A stretch of DNA of 64,000 nucleotides from positions 5,270,001 to 5,334,000 of the forward strand of contig NC_045129.1 of NCBI RefSeq assembly GCF_007655135.1, written 5' to 3'. The notes below the pieces were generated by a model. It was not told the DNA's origin. It was given only the letters and a program-made list of their open reading frames with translations, and did not search any database. The translations under genes and the position numbers were made by a program. Below, piece by piece: positions 48,659 to 61,065 of the stretch. Numbering within the stretch: the stretch's first letter is position 1; each line of letters opens with the position of its first letter. Source of the stretch: Punica granatum (taxonomy: Eukaryota; Streptophyta; Magnoliopsida; Myrtales; Lythraceae).

Positions 48659-51600
48659 TCATATTGAGATGCTATTTGGCACGCCTCTGCATGTCACACC
48701 CGGTTCCGAGCTGGGCGCAAGGAGCTCATAGGGCAAGACCCCTGCCCCGCACCGGTTCTTGAGTTTTGGGTCACTGTTTCTTCTTTCGATCTCCTTCTCT
48801 ATTTGTCCGATTTCCGCGGAGAACTCATAAAATGCCTCGATGATCTCAGGATCACCAGACCAGATCGATGGCTGCTGCCTCTCCCCGAGGTACTCCTCAT
48901 CAGGGGAGTGGGTGGAGAGAGTGTCCACCACGGCCATGAATTTCGTGGCCTGCAAGAGACTTGGCAGCGCGGATAGGAAGTACTTCTGCGGATCGGCCAC
49001 GAAGTTGGTGTATTCAGGATCGCCCTCCTCTGGGATGAGCCTCCTCATAAGGGGCGGTCGGTTTGGGACGAAACCCCCATAGGGATACTGCCCAAAGTTT
49101 AGGGCTGCATGTTGGGCGGACGACAGCCATATGATCTTTGTCAAGATCGAGGCCAGGTCCTCCGGGCTCGCCAGCCTTGGCCACCAGTCAGCATGTCGAA
49201 GATCAGCATGGCCCACATTTACCGATTCAGTATACCAAGTCTGGAGCTCCCGGTCATTGGACACCACACTTGCATCTGGGTAATAGTAGTTCACGTAGGT
49301 CCGGACCCATTTATCTATCGCAAACCATATCATTAAACCGTCAGCAGCGTATGGGTAATCCTCGAGCACAAGTCTCAACCCGTAGGGTTGTGTAGGATCC
49401 AGCACTGCCATGCCCCTGTATGAGCAAAGGAACATAGATAAGATAATTAAAAGAGCAGTAAAATATTACATGAGTATCGCCGTTTTCACGGAAAATGAAA
49501 TCAGAAATAATATACCAGTGTTTACCTTCGGATCAGATCAGCAGGAAGGCTCTCTTGGTCAAACCGCCAGAAGTTTTTGTATGCTGCAGCGCTGATCTCC
49601 ATGCAGTAACGCCCAGGGGTAAAGCAAGCCTCGATGACACCATCTGCATTTATCAGGTTCTGGCGGGCCAACGCATTGATCTCAAGCGTGTACCTCATAT
49701 GTGGATCAAGAAGCTTGTATATCGGGTGCATAGCGCTCATATGCCGATGCGCAGCCAGTATAAATGGTTCCATACAAGCATGAGTTCGTAGCCTGTAGCC
49801 AACCAAGCCGAACCAGGATTAGCTGTGGAACACACAAAATGCAAGATCGAACATTGAATGAGAATATGAAGCCCAGCATACCAGTGGTTCACAAGCTGGT
49901 GGACCCCAGCGTCATTAGAGCTCACATGAGCTTTCGCAAGTTGCCATATCCAGTTTGCGGTAGCATCAACTGGAGGTGTGACAACCCGCCTTGTTCGGGA
50001 ACTGGGTCCCCCAGGCGGCAAAGCGAGCTCAATGGCAATGGGCTTCAGTGTGCCCTGTGGGGTCAGAAAGTAAATGGTGCGGGTCCCATAGGCTTTACGC
50101 CCATCAAGCGCATTGATCTTGTCGAGGAATGGGAGGTATGCGTCATGGTGGTCCACTATGAACAGCTTGTTCTCATCAATGGCCTGTGGAATTTTTCCAA
50201 GAATTACTTAAAAAAGGACAAAAAACAGTAGAATTGTAACTCCCCCTCTTTTTTTTTTTTTTTTGGTAAGTAATGTTGTGATCCCATTTAGGCTTACCTG
50301 TTGGACGGACATGCCGTTGAGATACCCCAATATGTGTTCCTCCTTGAGAGCGGAGTCTAGGGGACCATAAATCTCAGGATCGAGCTTGCTTTGGGGCGGG
50401 AACACAGTGAGCCTCTCTAAGTTCACTGGATTAATCCCGGCTACTGCTTGCCGGGCGAATTCGTCATCCCGTAGCCATGCGAATTTGTCCTCTGATAAAT
50501 AGGCCAAGCAAGCATAAGATTACTGAGTTAATCCTGAATAAAAAATATATTGGTTTGGCAGATTAAAAGTGTTCTCAGAAGTTCTTCACCGGAAAATATA
50601 AACTACGATGCATGTTTGCGACCAGCAAGCAACATTTCCCTCATCAAAGTTAATTAAGCAATTGAAGAAAAACCACTACTCACTCGAGAGAATCTTGGGG
50701 ATGGCATATTTGAGGAGCCCCTGACTAGATTCCTGGACCACTCTGGGCAGGGGAAGCTTCTTCAGGAGCTCGTCCTGGAGCCCAACTTTCAGGAGGAGCC
50801 CTTCCTTGTAGAGGCTGTCTATGTCTGCGAAGCCATTGAAATCCTTATTATTGGCAGAGAGGCTCGCCTTCAGGGACGGAAGCAGGTTGTGGAGGACAGC
50901 CTTGAGTCGGCCTGTAGAGAAAGTGTCCATCTTTGACTCCTCGAACTGCTCATCCCTCGGGACATATAGAGGGAGTGGCTTCTCCACCCTGCTCTCGGCA
51001 TTTATGTCTGAAATGTGCCGAATGATGGGTCCAGTAAGGTATCGGTATTCAAAGCAAGAACTGAGAAGTTTATTGATAGGGTATGTAAAGGGATTTATTT
51101 ACCAGTATCAGTTGGGACACGGCCAGTGCGACACCTTCTGGGGTAAGGGATCTTGGATCCACCAAGGGTCGGGCGGACGAAATCAATGCCCCTATCAGGG
51201 TTGCCCAAGTCATTGTACACATCATAGTCGTAAATCCTGTCTGACAGCTTCCTAACACCCTTCCCATCTCCCCTCAGATTCCTCAGCTCCTCTTCCCTTA
51301 ATGCTCTAAGCCCAGCCGGTGTCTCCGATGGCAAATAAGGCTGCACTCGGAAAATGGAGAGTATTTTCAACAATAGAACAATTTGCTTTGTTTGATGCTA
51401 AGAAACTCAAAGAACAATGTAAATCAAACTAGAATCGCATACAACAGAGATCACGTTAGGCTAGGAAAAGAGGCTCCAAGGATAAGAACCTCAGACCTGT
51501 TAACTATTTACGATATAAGTTTAAGCATGGTACAGTCCAATAATAGGCCTTAAGGCACTGCAGCATATGTATAATCAGACAAAGTTGAGTCAATACAGAG

Positions 51601-53281
51601 GCATGCACCAATGTTGACTGAAAAGTCGAACCTCAGGAGGCTCGGTGCTCAAACTGTACTTGAACTGAATGGCGCAACAAGTTCGATTGAAAACAATAAT
51701 TCTCACGCAGTAAATTGACATTGGGTGGTCTTAAGATGAGGCCATATTTTCCAAGAGATGTGAGTCTTCGGCTTAATTCAATTAGCTTGCCCCCAACAGA
51801 TATAATAAATTCATCTTAGGGACAGGTACAGAGGAATCTTGTTTGGATCCACTTTTGAGGCTAAGGAAACTATAAATAACGCGTCCTTATCAGCTCCAGC
51901 CAACAGAAGTAGACAAATCAATAAGCCAATAATGTTCACTGCAGAATTGTCAGCAAATGTTGCTGTTATGTGCTAATTTTATTATACGTGACGAAACATG
52001 TCGACCCTTTACGTAAGATCAAGAGAGGACAAGTCTTTATGGGTGAAAGGTTCAACTTGCAAATAAGGAGGTTAAGGTGAAAGTTGAGGTAGGTGATGTT
52101 GACCGTAATGGTCTGATCAAGTATGACTTTGTGGAATTGCAGCCATGATCAATCCTGAAAGTCAGAGCAGCCAGCTGACAGGACCATCACCTGAGAAATT
52201 TCATTGATACCCCTTCCGGCCCAGTCAAATTACATGCGCAGCCCTCGCTAACCTCGACGAGCTTCATGATCGGAAATTTGCGGCTTCTCTCATTAACTAT
52301 CGTTGTGTGTTCGAATTGCTAGCCTTAGTTCAAGGTAATAAGACACTAGAAGAACCGCTTACCCTGAACACGGAGAGATCCTTAATCGTTTTGCATAAGA
52401 AACCAATTCTGCATAACTTAGGCTCGAAATCGGCGTAAACTGGCATCGGCACGAGACGAACACCAATGCAACAGGCCAAAGATAAAAGCATAGGAAGAAA
52501 GCAATACCTTATTAAAGAAGAATATTCTCTTCCCCCGGTGATCTCTCCTGGATTGAACCCAGGAATTGCAGGGGAAGTGAACAGGGCCATTGGCGAAGCC
52601 CTCGATGGTCATGCTCTCGAGGAAGAACTCCTTCTGATGCTTGTTGGATACCGTGATGGCTCCGGGGACCCCGAAGTTCGAGTCCACCGTGAACTCGGCC
52701 GAGTAGTGAACCCGCTCCGCCTTCACATTTAACTTCTTCGACCAGTCCCGCAGGGCTGCTTCGTTGCTCTTCTTCGGAGCCTTCGTCTCTTCAGAACAAA
52801 CCGAAATCGAAAAGTTTCAGACTTTCTTCCCAAATCAAACATGGCTTAATCAACGAAGGAAAAATCAAGAAAATGATTTCAAGAACTTACTGGGGTCAAC
52901 CTCGGTGCTGACGAGCTGAAGCACGACATTCATCCCGATCCTGTCCGTGAAGGCATCCAAGTGCTTGATAATTGTCTCCTGCAGGTCCTCCTTGTTCTTC
53001 TGCCTCAACGTCACCACCGCCCGCACCTTGAGCTTCGACGCCGCCTGCGCTTCCGCAGCCGCGGGCCCCTTCTCCGGCGGAGTGGGAGACACCGCCTTGA
53101 CCAGGTCCTCGCTGACCGCTGCCCTCACGGCCCCCACCTTCTTCCTCTTCCACAGGTCCGCGGACCTCCCCTGTTTAAGCGGAACCAAAACGGGGCTGCT
53201 CTGCCACCGCAGTTTCGACGAGGGGACCAGCGACGACCGCTCGATCAGGGAGCTACCCACGATTTCTTTACTGAGCGCCAT
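48659..53281 (-). CDS. LOX3: Chloroplast linoleate 13S-lipoxygenase, LOX3 type
   Basis: Oxygenates linolenic and linoleic acid at C-13 in plastids, feeding jasmonate and C6-volatile synthesis. Eight exons, all with GT-AG borders and consistent phases: 52891-53281, 52508-52788, 51103-51340, 50684-51007, 50298-50491, 49882-50183, 49526-49792, 48659-49415, giving 917 residues, normal for the type-2 family. The N-terminus [17 protein letters not shown] and the following Ser/Arg/Lys-rich 60-70 residues look like a transit peptide. The PLAT domain follows, then the catalytic domain with iron ligands His576 and His581 (NHWLRTH), His768, Asn772 (HAALN) and the C-terminal Ile917. The start is the family's usual one; the frame is open 49 codons upstream but without family similarity. 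A partial duplicate lies at 27760-32587. Confidence 0.96.
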
Positions 53282-53462
53282 GTGATCTACCACTCCCTCG
53301 GTCCCGGGTACTCTTCCCTGAGAGAGTGTGGTGAGCTTGCTGATGAGCTTGGTGGGCTCTAATGGCGTTTCTTTATTTGGGGGGAGGGAAATGGAGGTGG
53401 AAATGGAGGGAACTGTAGTGGGTGGCAAGAAGTGGGGATGAGTGGGAATCTGTAGGATTTCA

Positions 53463-53472
53463 ATTTATATAT
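53463..53472 (-). promoter_or_regulatory. Probable TATA box of LOX
   Basis: ATATATAAAT on the minus strand lies about 185 bp upstream of the ATG, which would give a 5' leader of roughly 150 bp. Confidence 0.5.
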
Positions 53473-53487
53473 CTGCAGATGGAAAAG

Positions 53488-53490
<3 letters not shown>

Positions 53491-53534
<44 letters not shown>
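53491..53534. repeat. (AG)22 microsatellite in the LOX promoter
   Basis: A pure AG run ((CT)n on the gene strand) just upstream of the TATA box. CT-rich tracts are common in plant core promoters and can bind GAGA-type factors; length variation here could affect expression. Confidence 0.9.
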
Positions 53535-53538
<4 letters not shown>

Positions 53539-53633
53539 AGACGACGACATGGAAAAGCTGAGAAAAAGGAGAATTTTTTTTTTTTCATCACACCGTCCAC
53601 ACGTTTTTCAATTTCTCTTGTTTTGGAAATCAT

Positions 53634-53968
53634 GGCTTTGGATTGTTTTCGAAATTATAATTTTACTCAATTTAATTTTATTTTTTTCATAATTCCACAA
53701 TATTATTTCTCTAATCTAATAATAAATTTCCTCACGAATTTTTTTCGCATCATTTTTATAATTAATTTTTTAATAATAAATTCTTTATTTACTTTCACAT
53801 TTATATAAATATATTAATTTTTTAATAACAAATTTCACATTTACTTTTACATCTATATATACATACATATATATTTACATGCATTAATGTACTTGTCAAC
53901 ACTTACAATCGTTACACAAAATCAAGTTAAATTAGATCATTATCCAACTCGAAAACCAAATGTAAACT
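53634..53968. mobile_element. MITE upstream of LOX
   Basis: Related to the MITE nested in the CYP intron foldbacks. Both share 'attttactcaa', 'ttataatcaattttt'-like, 'tttcacat.tatatata', 'gttacacaaaatcaagtt' and 'ctcgaaaaccaaa' blocks in the same order. Terminal repeats near 'tttggattgttttcgaa' and its inverse. It lies about 350 bp from the LOX start codon. Confidence 0.65.
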
Positions 53969-56900
53969 TAATGTTGATGTTTTCCATTTTCCCTTTTCTC
54001 ATTCAATGTTTTCCCTTTTCCCTTTTTCCATCTCAAGTAATTATTGATCTATCTATTCTTTGGTATTCTCTGGTGTACTAGTGACTCGAAAAGGCTGGGG
54101 TCGTAGTGGAAGTTCTCGCGTGTTTCAGGTACTCTTGTTCGATTTTGTCATGAACTCTTTTACATATATAGTAAATCCGATAGCGTCGACGGGATCAAAA
54201 TCATGCAATCAACTCAGTCGTGTTTTGCTTTTCTTTTTCATTTTTTCCCATCTTTTGATGCGAAGGCTTGATTCAGTATTTACTAGTTTCACAATTGAGG
54301 AAACTCGTTGAGTAAAAGCCGGTACAATGTGCTTGGGTGTGTTTTCATCTCCTCATTAAATTTACTTCGTAAGAAGATCACTAGAATCATCATATGAAAA
54401 GTCCATATTAGCCATCGACACCGCTTATATCGTCAATAGAATATGAAGTATACCGATATTAATGAATTGGATTGAAGATCTCCCTTCCCAATTTTTACTA
54501 GGTCCGTGGTTGAATTGTTGCAGGAAGGTGGTTAATCGGGATTCTTGATTTTAGGATAGCTTACTACAATTGTAATGCTCTTACTTATGCCTTTTTCATT
54601 TTATTTTCCTTTGTAATTTGCCTAATAGACCAACCAAATATCATGCTCTTGTAATTCACGCATAGTGCTTGGGTATTTTATTAATTTATTTTTATAAATA
54701 TTATTATTATTATTATTAATTCTGTAAAAATAAATTTCCCATTTGATTAATGGATTTTTGAGAGTTCAAACTTCAAGGGAATAGGCTGCTGAGTCAAAAC
54801 ATAATCCTAAGCCCCGATTCCGCTGACGCGGTAAGAGGAAGCGGGGGAGAAAGTGGGATGCCCCCAAATGTCATTCCCAGGATTTCGGTTGACAATTTGG
54901 CCCTTCACTTCCATTAAATGACAATTATGTCCCTGCCTCGTGTGTGAACTGTGTCCTTTAATTTGCATCACTTCCTTTGAGCATGTTGTCCTTGTCGGAA
55001 CCTATTTAAAAAAATGTTGTCCTCGTCTTCCCCAGAAAAAAGAAAAAGAAAAATAAGAGTGTATTATTAAAGTGATATAGACACTCTCTTTTTTTTTTTG
55101 TGAAATTCGTTAAATTTCGCATTGGACTCGTTTTAAAGGGATTTCATATTTTTCTTTTATTGTCCCTTTGCTACTTCACTTATGGCTCCTTATGATCGAG
55201 GAAAACAAAAAGCTTCCTGCCCCCTGAAGTTTCACATGTACTCCTAAATTTTTTTCGATACTTACATGTACCCCTAAATTTTGCCACTACTCAATTTGCA
55301 CCTCAAAGTTTCAAATTAAGTTAGTATGCGCCCTAACGTCTACATCCCATACCCACCTTTGTGTTTTTATTTTGGTTTAACATACGCCCACCCATAACAT
55401 GCGGAAACTTAATGAATTTTTCGACCAAAATCCCTTCAAGATGGTTTCTTTGGCAACAATTAAACATGATATGTATATTTAATTCCAATATTCCTTTCAT
55501 AAAATTTTAGGGTTTGAATGCGTATATGTAAACTTTATGGTGCCAAATAGATTTAGTGTGAAACTTTAGGACACACAAAGGCAATTAGAGCAACTTTGGG
55601 CCACAGCCGTTAGAGACAATTGTTTCGATATTTTAAATAAGTATTTATAATTAATGACCAACTTGCAAAGTGATCTCTATTTTCAATATATTATTATTGT
55701 TTTTAGATGTCATATAGTGTTATATCTTACTTTATGCATAATACTCCGAAAGGGAAAGATGATTAGATTAAATCATCACTTGGGAGTTGATATATCGAGT
55801 TAAATTATGCATTGGATAATTGGATTTATTAATACATACTTCAATATCTCTTGTTACGCGCTCCATGTTAAATTTGATGACGTTTGTTCATTAGTTACAT
55901 AACCTCGTTTTTCTTCGACTTGCGATCAAAATATATCGAGTACTAGCTCCAAAGTTGTCTCTTGATCTTATAAAAGTTCGATGCTAAGAATAATTTTTAG
56001 ACATATTAAAGCTTTGGATCATTATCTTTGCAAACTATTATTATTATTTTTACCTTGTGAAGCACAATAGTTTTTATTTTTATTTTTATGAATAATTGCT
56101 TTAGTATATGTTGGAAAGTAGTTTCTTTCCTATATCCCCGTTAACAACGTATGCTTCACATTCTTTGTTGGGTATATATTTTAGTATTCAAAAGTCCAAC
56201 GGATTCCAACTAATTTAGTTTGAGCCGGGTCGACCTACTAAATGGATAAATCTCTTCCAGCATAAATTTTTCCATTCACAAGAGCCAAAACCTTATTTAA
56301 GGAAAACAAATATCGAATTATTTGAATCAACTCATATTTATGAACTACTTCGCATTCAAAAGGACACATCTTATTATCTTTATTATTCGTGTACAGTTTA
56401 TGTACCAAAGAAGTCATTCCTCCTATCCCGTCGAAATTGTAAGAATCTACTGCTATGCAAAATGGGGAAATTCGTGAGTCACGTGGCTGAATTTTCAGTC
56501 GATCACAGACCAAGTACAAAACCAAAACTCTTATTGTACAAGAATTTTTTGTACAGTTTATACAAAAAGTTTTTGTATAAAATTCAAAATTATTGTACAA
56601 TAAAAGTAAATATTTTGTACTTAGACCGTGACTGAAAATTCAGTCACAGAACCCAAGCATTGTTCGACATTAGTCCTACAAACTAATGTCGAGTTTATCG
56701 TTTGAATAACATAATTGCGAATTATATTTAGCCAAAAAAACATAATTAGAATTAATGCACTAGGCAAGCTTTTTTTTTTCTTTTCCTTACTTCTTGGATT
56801 GGAATAACGAGGCGACCATGTCTTCAAACTCTTGCTATATACACTACTTTCAACTTGTGTGCTAACAAATTTCACATTGATGTCAGCTTATAAAATATAA

Positions 56901-57149
56901 GAGAAAAACTATATTATTATTATTATTATTATTTTCAACGACTAAGCACGTAGATCAAGACAAAAAATAAGGATATTGGATGAATCATAAGAAATTTTGA
57001 CATTGAAAATGGAATTCTTCTGAAACTGCTTAGATGATCTTGTCTCTGATTCCGTTTTTCAAAATATATAGTATAATATATATATATATGGGCAAGCATA
57101 ATAAATAGATACTACATTAGGCTTTTCCTGATAGCTCTTTCTTTTTTGA
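53969..57149. other. Intergenic region
   Basis: No gene recognised. Contains spacer weakly similar to the transcribed-looking part of spacer L (about 54600-54670), a block at about 55230-55420 with repeated 'tgtac.cctaaattt' phrases, and a SINE-like copy. Confidence 0.45.
56165..56345 (-). mobile_element. SINE-like element, family A
   Basis: Has 'gtattcaaaagtccaacgga', 'gggtcgacctactaaatgg', 'ttccattcacaagag' and 'ccttatttaagg' in family order. It lies outside the duplicated blocks, so it is an independent insertion. Confidence 0.6.
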
Positions 57150-57445
57150 TAGGTAATATGATTGCCAACAGTGATGGCCACATCATCGACTCCCGGTACA
57201 TAATGTTCGGGCTCTCATGTTCAACCGCGAACATATCAGACGAACTGAACAATTAGCGCAAGTACCGGTCCCGTCGGTCTAGTACCACCAGGGATCTAGT
57301 AGAGTTCACAGAAGTCGAAGATGGTCAGGTCCAAGCCAAAGTACCCACCCCAGCATATGTCTCGGGAGACATTCAAACTCGAGATCCGGAGTCTCTAAAC
57401 CACATAGAAGTAAACTTGAAACCACTTGGTCATCCCCCCTAATGA
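57150..57445 (-). mobile_element. SINE-like element, family C
   Basis: On the minus strand it begins near GGGATGACCAAGTGGTTTC, an A box of tRNA-Leu/Ser style. About 50-60 bp later comes CTCGAGTTTGAATGTC, a B-box-like motif. A GC-richer body of about 200 bp follows. Only one copy is seen in the window. Confidence 0.6.
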
Positions 57446-57554
57446 TTTTCCCTGATAACTCATAGTTAAATGACTCTTCGATTGGTTAGCCATAATAATC
57501 ATAATTAATTATTTTATTAAAAATTTAAAAGCTTCTGAATTCGCGAATAGATAT

Positions 57555-57792
57555 TATTGCTGCGTTTGGTTTCAAAGTAGGATTTTAAAATTAAATTTTG
57601 ATTTTGAAAAAGAGTGGTATAAATGGGGTCCACCCTTTGACTTTATATGAGTTATTTTGTTTTGTTTGTGGAAAAAGTGATATAAATTGGGCTCATTTTT
57701 TGACTTTGTATGAGTTATTTTGTTTTATTGTGAGTAGAATTAGGTTAAAATTGTGATTTTAAAATCGCATTACGAAACCAAACGGAGCAATA
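57555..57792. mobile_element. MITE with GTTTGGTTTC termini
   Basis: Left end ATTGCTGCGTTTGGTTTC and inverted right end ATTGCTCCGTTTGGTTTC give 18-bp terminal repeats with one mismatch. The interior is AT-rich, non-coding, and has an internal direct repeat ('gacttt.tatgagttattttgtttt', twice). Confidence 0.75.
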
Positions 57793-59261
57793 TATATTTC
57801 CTAAAAAAATTCATTATGGATAAATATTAAAAATAATATAAAAAAATCTCTAGATAAATTAAATATTTCTCCATAAATAAAAGTGAAATAAAATAAATTT
57901 TATTAATTTTTCTACAAATCCGTGTGTTATGTGGACCGGTACATAGTCTACATATATATATTGATTCGAGCTCCTAATTTGTTCAACGAGAAGCTTTCAA
58001 GTAGGCTTCCTGGACAGATCTCCCAACTTGTAGTTGCCTGTCCCTTTGAGTCCCCTGCAATGAATTTAGACATTCTAAATATTTTTTTGATAAGATTTTT
58101 TTAATTTTATCTCCTCATTAATACATGCATATATTATTGCAATGATCCAATTACTTGAATTTATGTAATATAAATTATCAAGATACTTTTAAAATTTATT
58201 TAACTTAATGGCCGGTGCATTGCGCACATATAATTGACTTGTTACTTTAAATTTGAGAGATATAATATAGAAAAGGAGTGGAAGCTATTTCCATGTAAAA
58301 AGCATGCGGAGTTTAGACGAATAAAGGAATGATGTGTGGGGGAGTATCAAATCAAATTGAATTCCCTACGTATTTGAAGATCAAAAACTAAAAGGGAAGT
58401 TTGCAACTATGTGGAATTAGACCGGAGACATTCCCAATTATATTCATTATGGTTATTTCTGATATGATACACCAATGCAACTCAAATTCCATATGATATG
58501 GCCACAATCGATTCAGGAATATCGTAATTTTACTATATAATTGCAAATTTCACATTCAACATGCATAAGTTGTGTTCGAAGGGATGATAATAATACCCCC
58601 AACAAAACTTGGCAAGTGGCACCCTTGGATCTCAATCGAGTCAACTCATAATCTTCATGTGGACTCACCGACCAATCATCATGAAGAAATATCCAATAAT
58701 TTTGCAATGAGATTTTGGTGCCCGCCTCCCTCATTCTGATGAATCCTTCGTGGCCACTGAAAATGAAATTACGGGACAATATGCATCACATCTAACTTCA
58801 TGTTGCTCATTTAGTGGAGTGACATTTCATACTCTATACTTTCTGGAAATAAATTATTTTAAAAATAATAATCTTCTTCACACTTAAAGAATACGTAATG
58901 TTCATTTGAGATACCAAGGGTACTTTTTGCGCCAAAAATAGTTTTATTATGGTAGAGAAATCTCAACAAATAATCACTTTGATCCCGCGTAATAGATAGA
59001 CAAATAATCCATTCATGTGATCATCATTATCCAAGAAATAATTCATATATGCATCGTCGATATCAAATCGAATTCCTAGCTCCTCTTTGCAGTCAATTCC
59101 TTGACCGGTGCGGTCAGGGTCTTAAAAACACTGATAAGAGCAAATTAAATGGGGATGAAATTTCCTATAGAAGAAAATGGAGGGTATTGTTGAAAAAAAA
59201 ATGTACGTTATGATGGCAAGAGTGATTAAAATGTTAGGATTATTGGATAAATAAAAACAAA

Positions 59262-59490
59262 CAAACAGTTATTACTTATTTCATTTTTTTTATTTTTTAA
59301 TTATTCAATTCAATTTTTAATATTAAATTCTCTCAATTATTCATTACTTTTTTCATAATTTAACAACACAATTATTACTTTCTCTCAACTATTCATTATT
59401 TTTTCACTTTTTTTCTCGTAAGTCAACAACACAATTATTATAAACCAATTAAAACCAAAACTCAACTCTACTCAATTTTAAAATCAAACA
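59262..59490. mobile_element. MITE-like element
   Basis: Reverse-oriented relative of 46303-46545: 'caacacaattattataaacc' and 'aattttaaaatcaaacacaa' at the right end, 'aaacaaaca' at the left. AT-rich and non-coding. Confidence 0.6.
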
Positions 59491-60242
59491 CAACCTATAT
59501 ATTATGAGGGAATATTTGCATGCGTGCCGCCAGTAATTTATCCAGGCTGCCAAGTATTCCTTTACGTGGGATTTCCTACTTGCTTCCTCTTTAGTGGATT
59601 ATGCCCTAAAATTATATTTTCAATGTGGATTTTATAGTCAAAATTTACGTCAATTTTTTAGCTTTATTCCGAAGATATGCACGGGATGGGATGTTTATTC
59701 TCAGCATATGTCGACTTAACTTAACTAATCGAATTGCTTAGATAAGATATTAGGAAGAATGAAATGTCATTCGAATTAATCGCGGGATTCTTGATATATG
59801 GCCTTTGATTCTAAAAGATATGTATCACTAGAGCAATTTATTTAAGTGGCCGTCTGAGTTTGAACATCTATAAATAAATATATAAAAATAATAAAAAGGT
59901 TTTGAAAGGACCTTAGATTTATTATTAGATTATTGTCTTTGCCCATCATAATGATCCAAAAGTAAAAGAAAATTATTAAAATCCAAATGGACTATATTAT
60001 TTATTTGAAAAAAAATAGTACTTGATATCACAATTTTTTCATTATTTTCATCTCTTGACACGCTTTTAAAATTTAGAACGTCATAATACAAATAGTTATT
60101 TTTTTGGTCAAATCTAACAAGTTAAAAATTGCGATGGAATGTTGACTTGGCCTTCCCCGTTAGACGCCCATGCGATGTGGATGCGATATGTGGGTGAAAC
60201 AAGATTAAAAATAAAGAAAATTAAAAAGATATGTAAGGGGGA

Positions 60243-60410
60243 GGGGTAAGGCTTCATGTCTGGCCACCAACCGCCTCCCCTACCTAAACGAGGTCGTCGA
60301 AGACCTCTTGGGCCTCTGATGACCTCACCACAGGGGGGTAGCGGCCAGAGCGAGCGACCTCATTTGGGTAGGGGGTAAGCCCGTGGTCAAACATGAAACC
60401 CTACTTTTGT
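60243..60410. repeat. Imperfect inverted repeat (hairpin-forming)
   Basis: The arm 60245-60300 ('taaggcttcatgtctggcc' to 'acgaggtcg') pairs with 60350-60408 ('cgacctcatttgggtag' to 'aaacatgaaaccct') with mismatches. The loop itself contains the palindromic 'gaggtcgtcgaagacctc'. GC-rich relative to its surroundings. Confidence 0.6.
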
Positions 60411-60680
60411 GGTTGGATTTTTTTTTAACATTTTTAATATTATTCTTCGTGCAGGAGTGACCTACCGTTATGGTCAACTCAATTTTTTAATGGTATTTCC
60501 AAGGAAATCCCTAATGACGTGTTAAATTTGATAAGAAAATTCATTTTGTGCTATGACGTGCTAAAGTTTAAAAGCGTGTTAAGAGGTGAAAGTAAAGAAA
60601 AAAATTGCACCATCTGGTGCTATTTTTCATATTATTATTATTATTATTATTAATGTTATTTATTTATTTATTATTATTAT

Positions 60681-60705
60681 AGATAGATAGATAGATAGAT
60701 AGATA
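60681..60705 (+). repeat. (AGAT)n microsatellite
   Basis: Six AGAT units, preceded by TTA/TTAT-rich repeats at about 60634-60680. Confidence 0.9.
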
Positions 60706-60887
60706 GGTAGATGGAGACGTAAGCATGCATCATCAAAATGGGCACAGCAGCCTTGAAATGCAGAATGGGCAAAATGGAAGGGCAAAGGTACGCTATTATT
60801 GTCCTTTCAACGTTACTTTAGTTTCGTGAATTTGATACCTTTCATCAAATTGCATCTGGTGGGGGGGGCATTCAATTACGTGTTAAA

Positions 60888-61065
60888 CACTTTTTTTTTA
60901 ACCATAGTATTTAAAAGCTCAACAGACTCCGATTAATCCAGTCGACGGTCTATTAAAAAGCAAAACTCTCACAACACATAGATTTTCTCCATTCATAAGA
61001 TTCGAATTCAAGATTTTATTTAAGGGGAATAAGCGTCAAACTTTTTGAACAAATTCATATTAATT
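60888..61065 (-). mobile_element. SINE-like element, family A
   Basis: Tail as poly-T on the plus strand, then 'accatagtatttaaaagctc', 'caaaactctcacaacac', 'ccattcataagattcgaatt' (B box) and 'ttatttaaggggaataagcg'. An independent copy. Confidence 0.65.
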
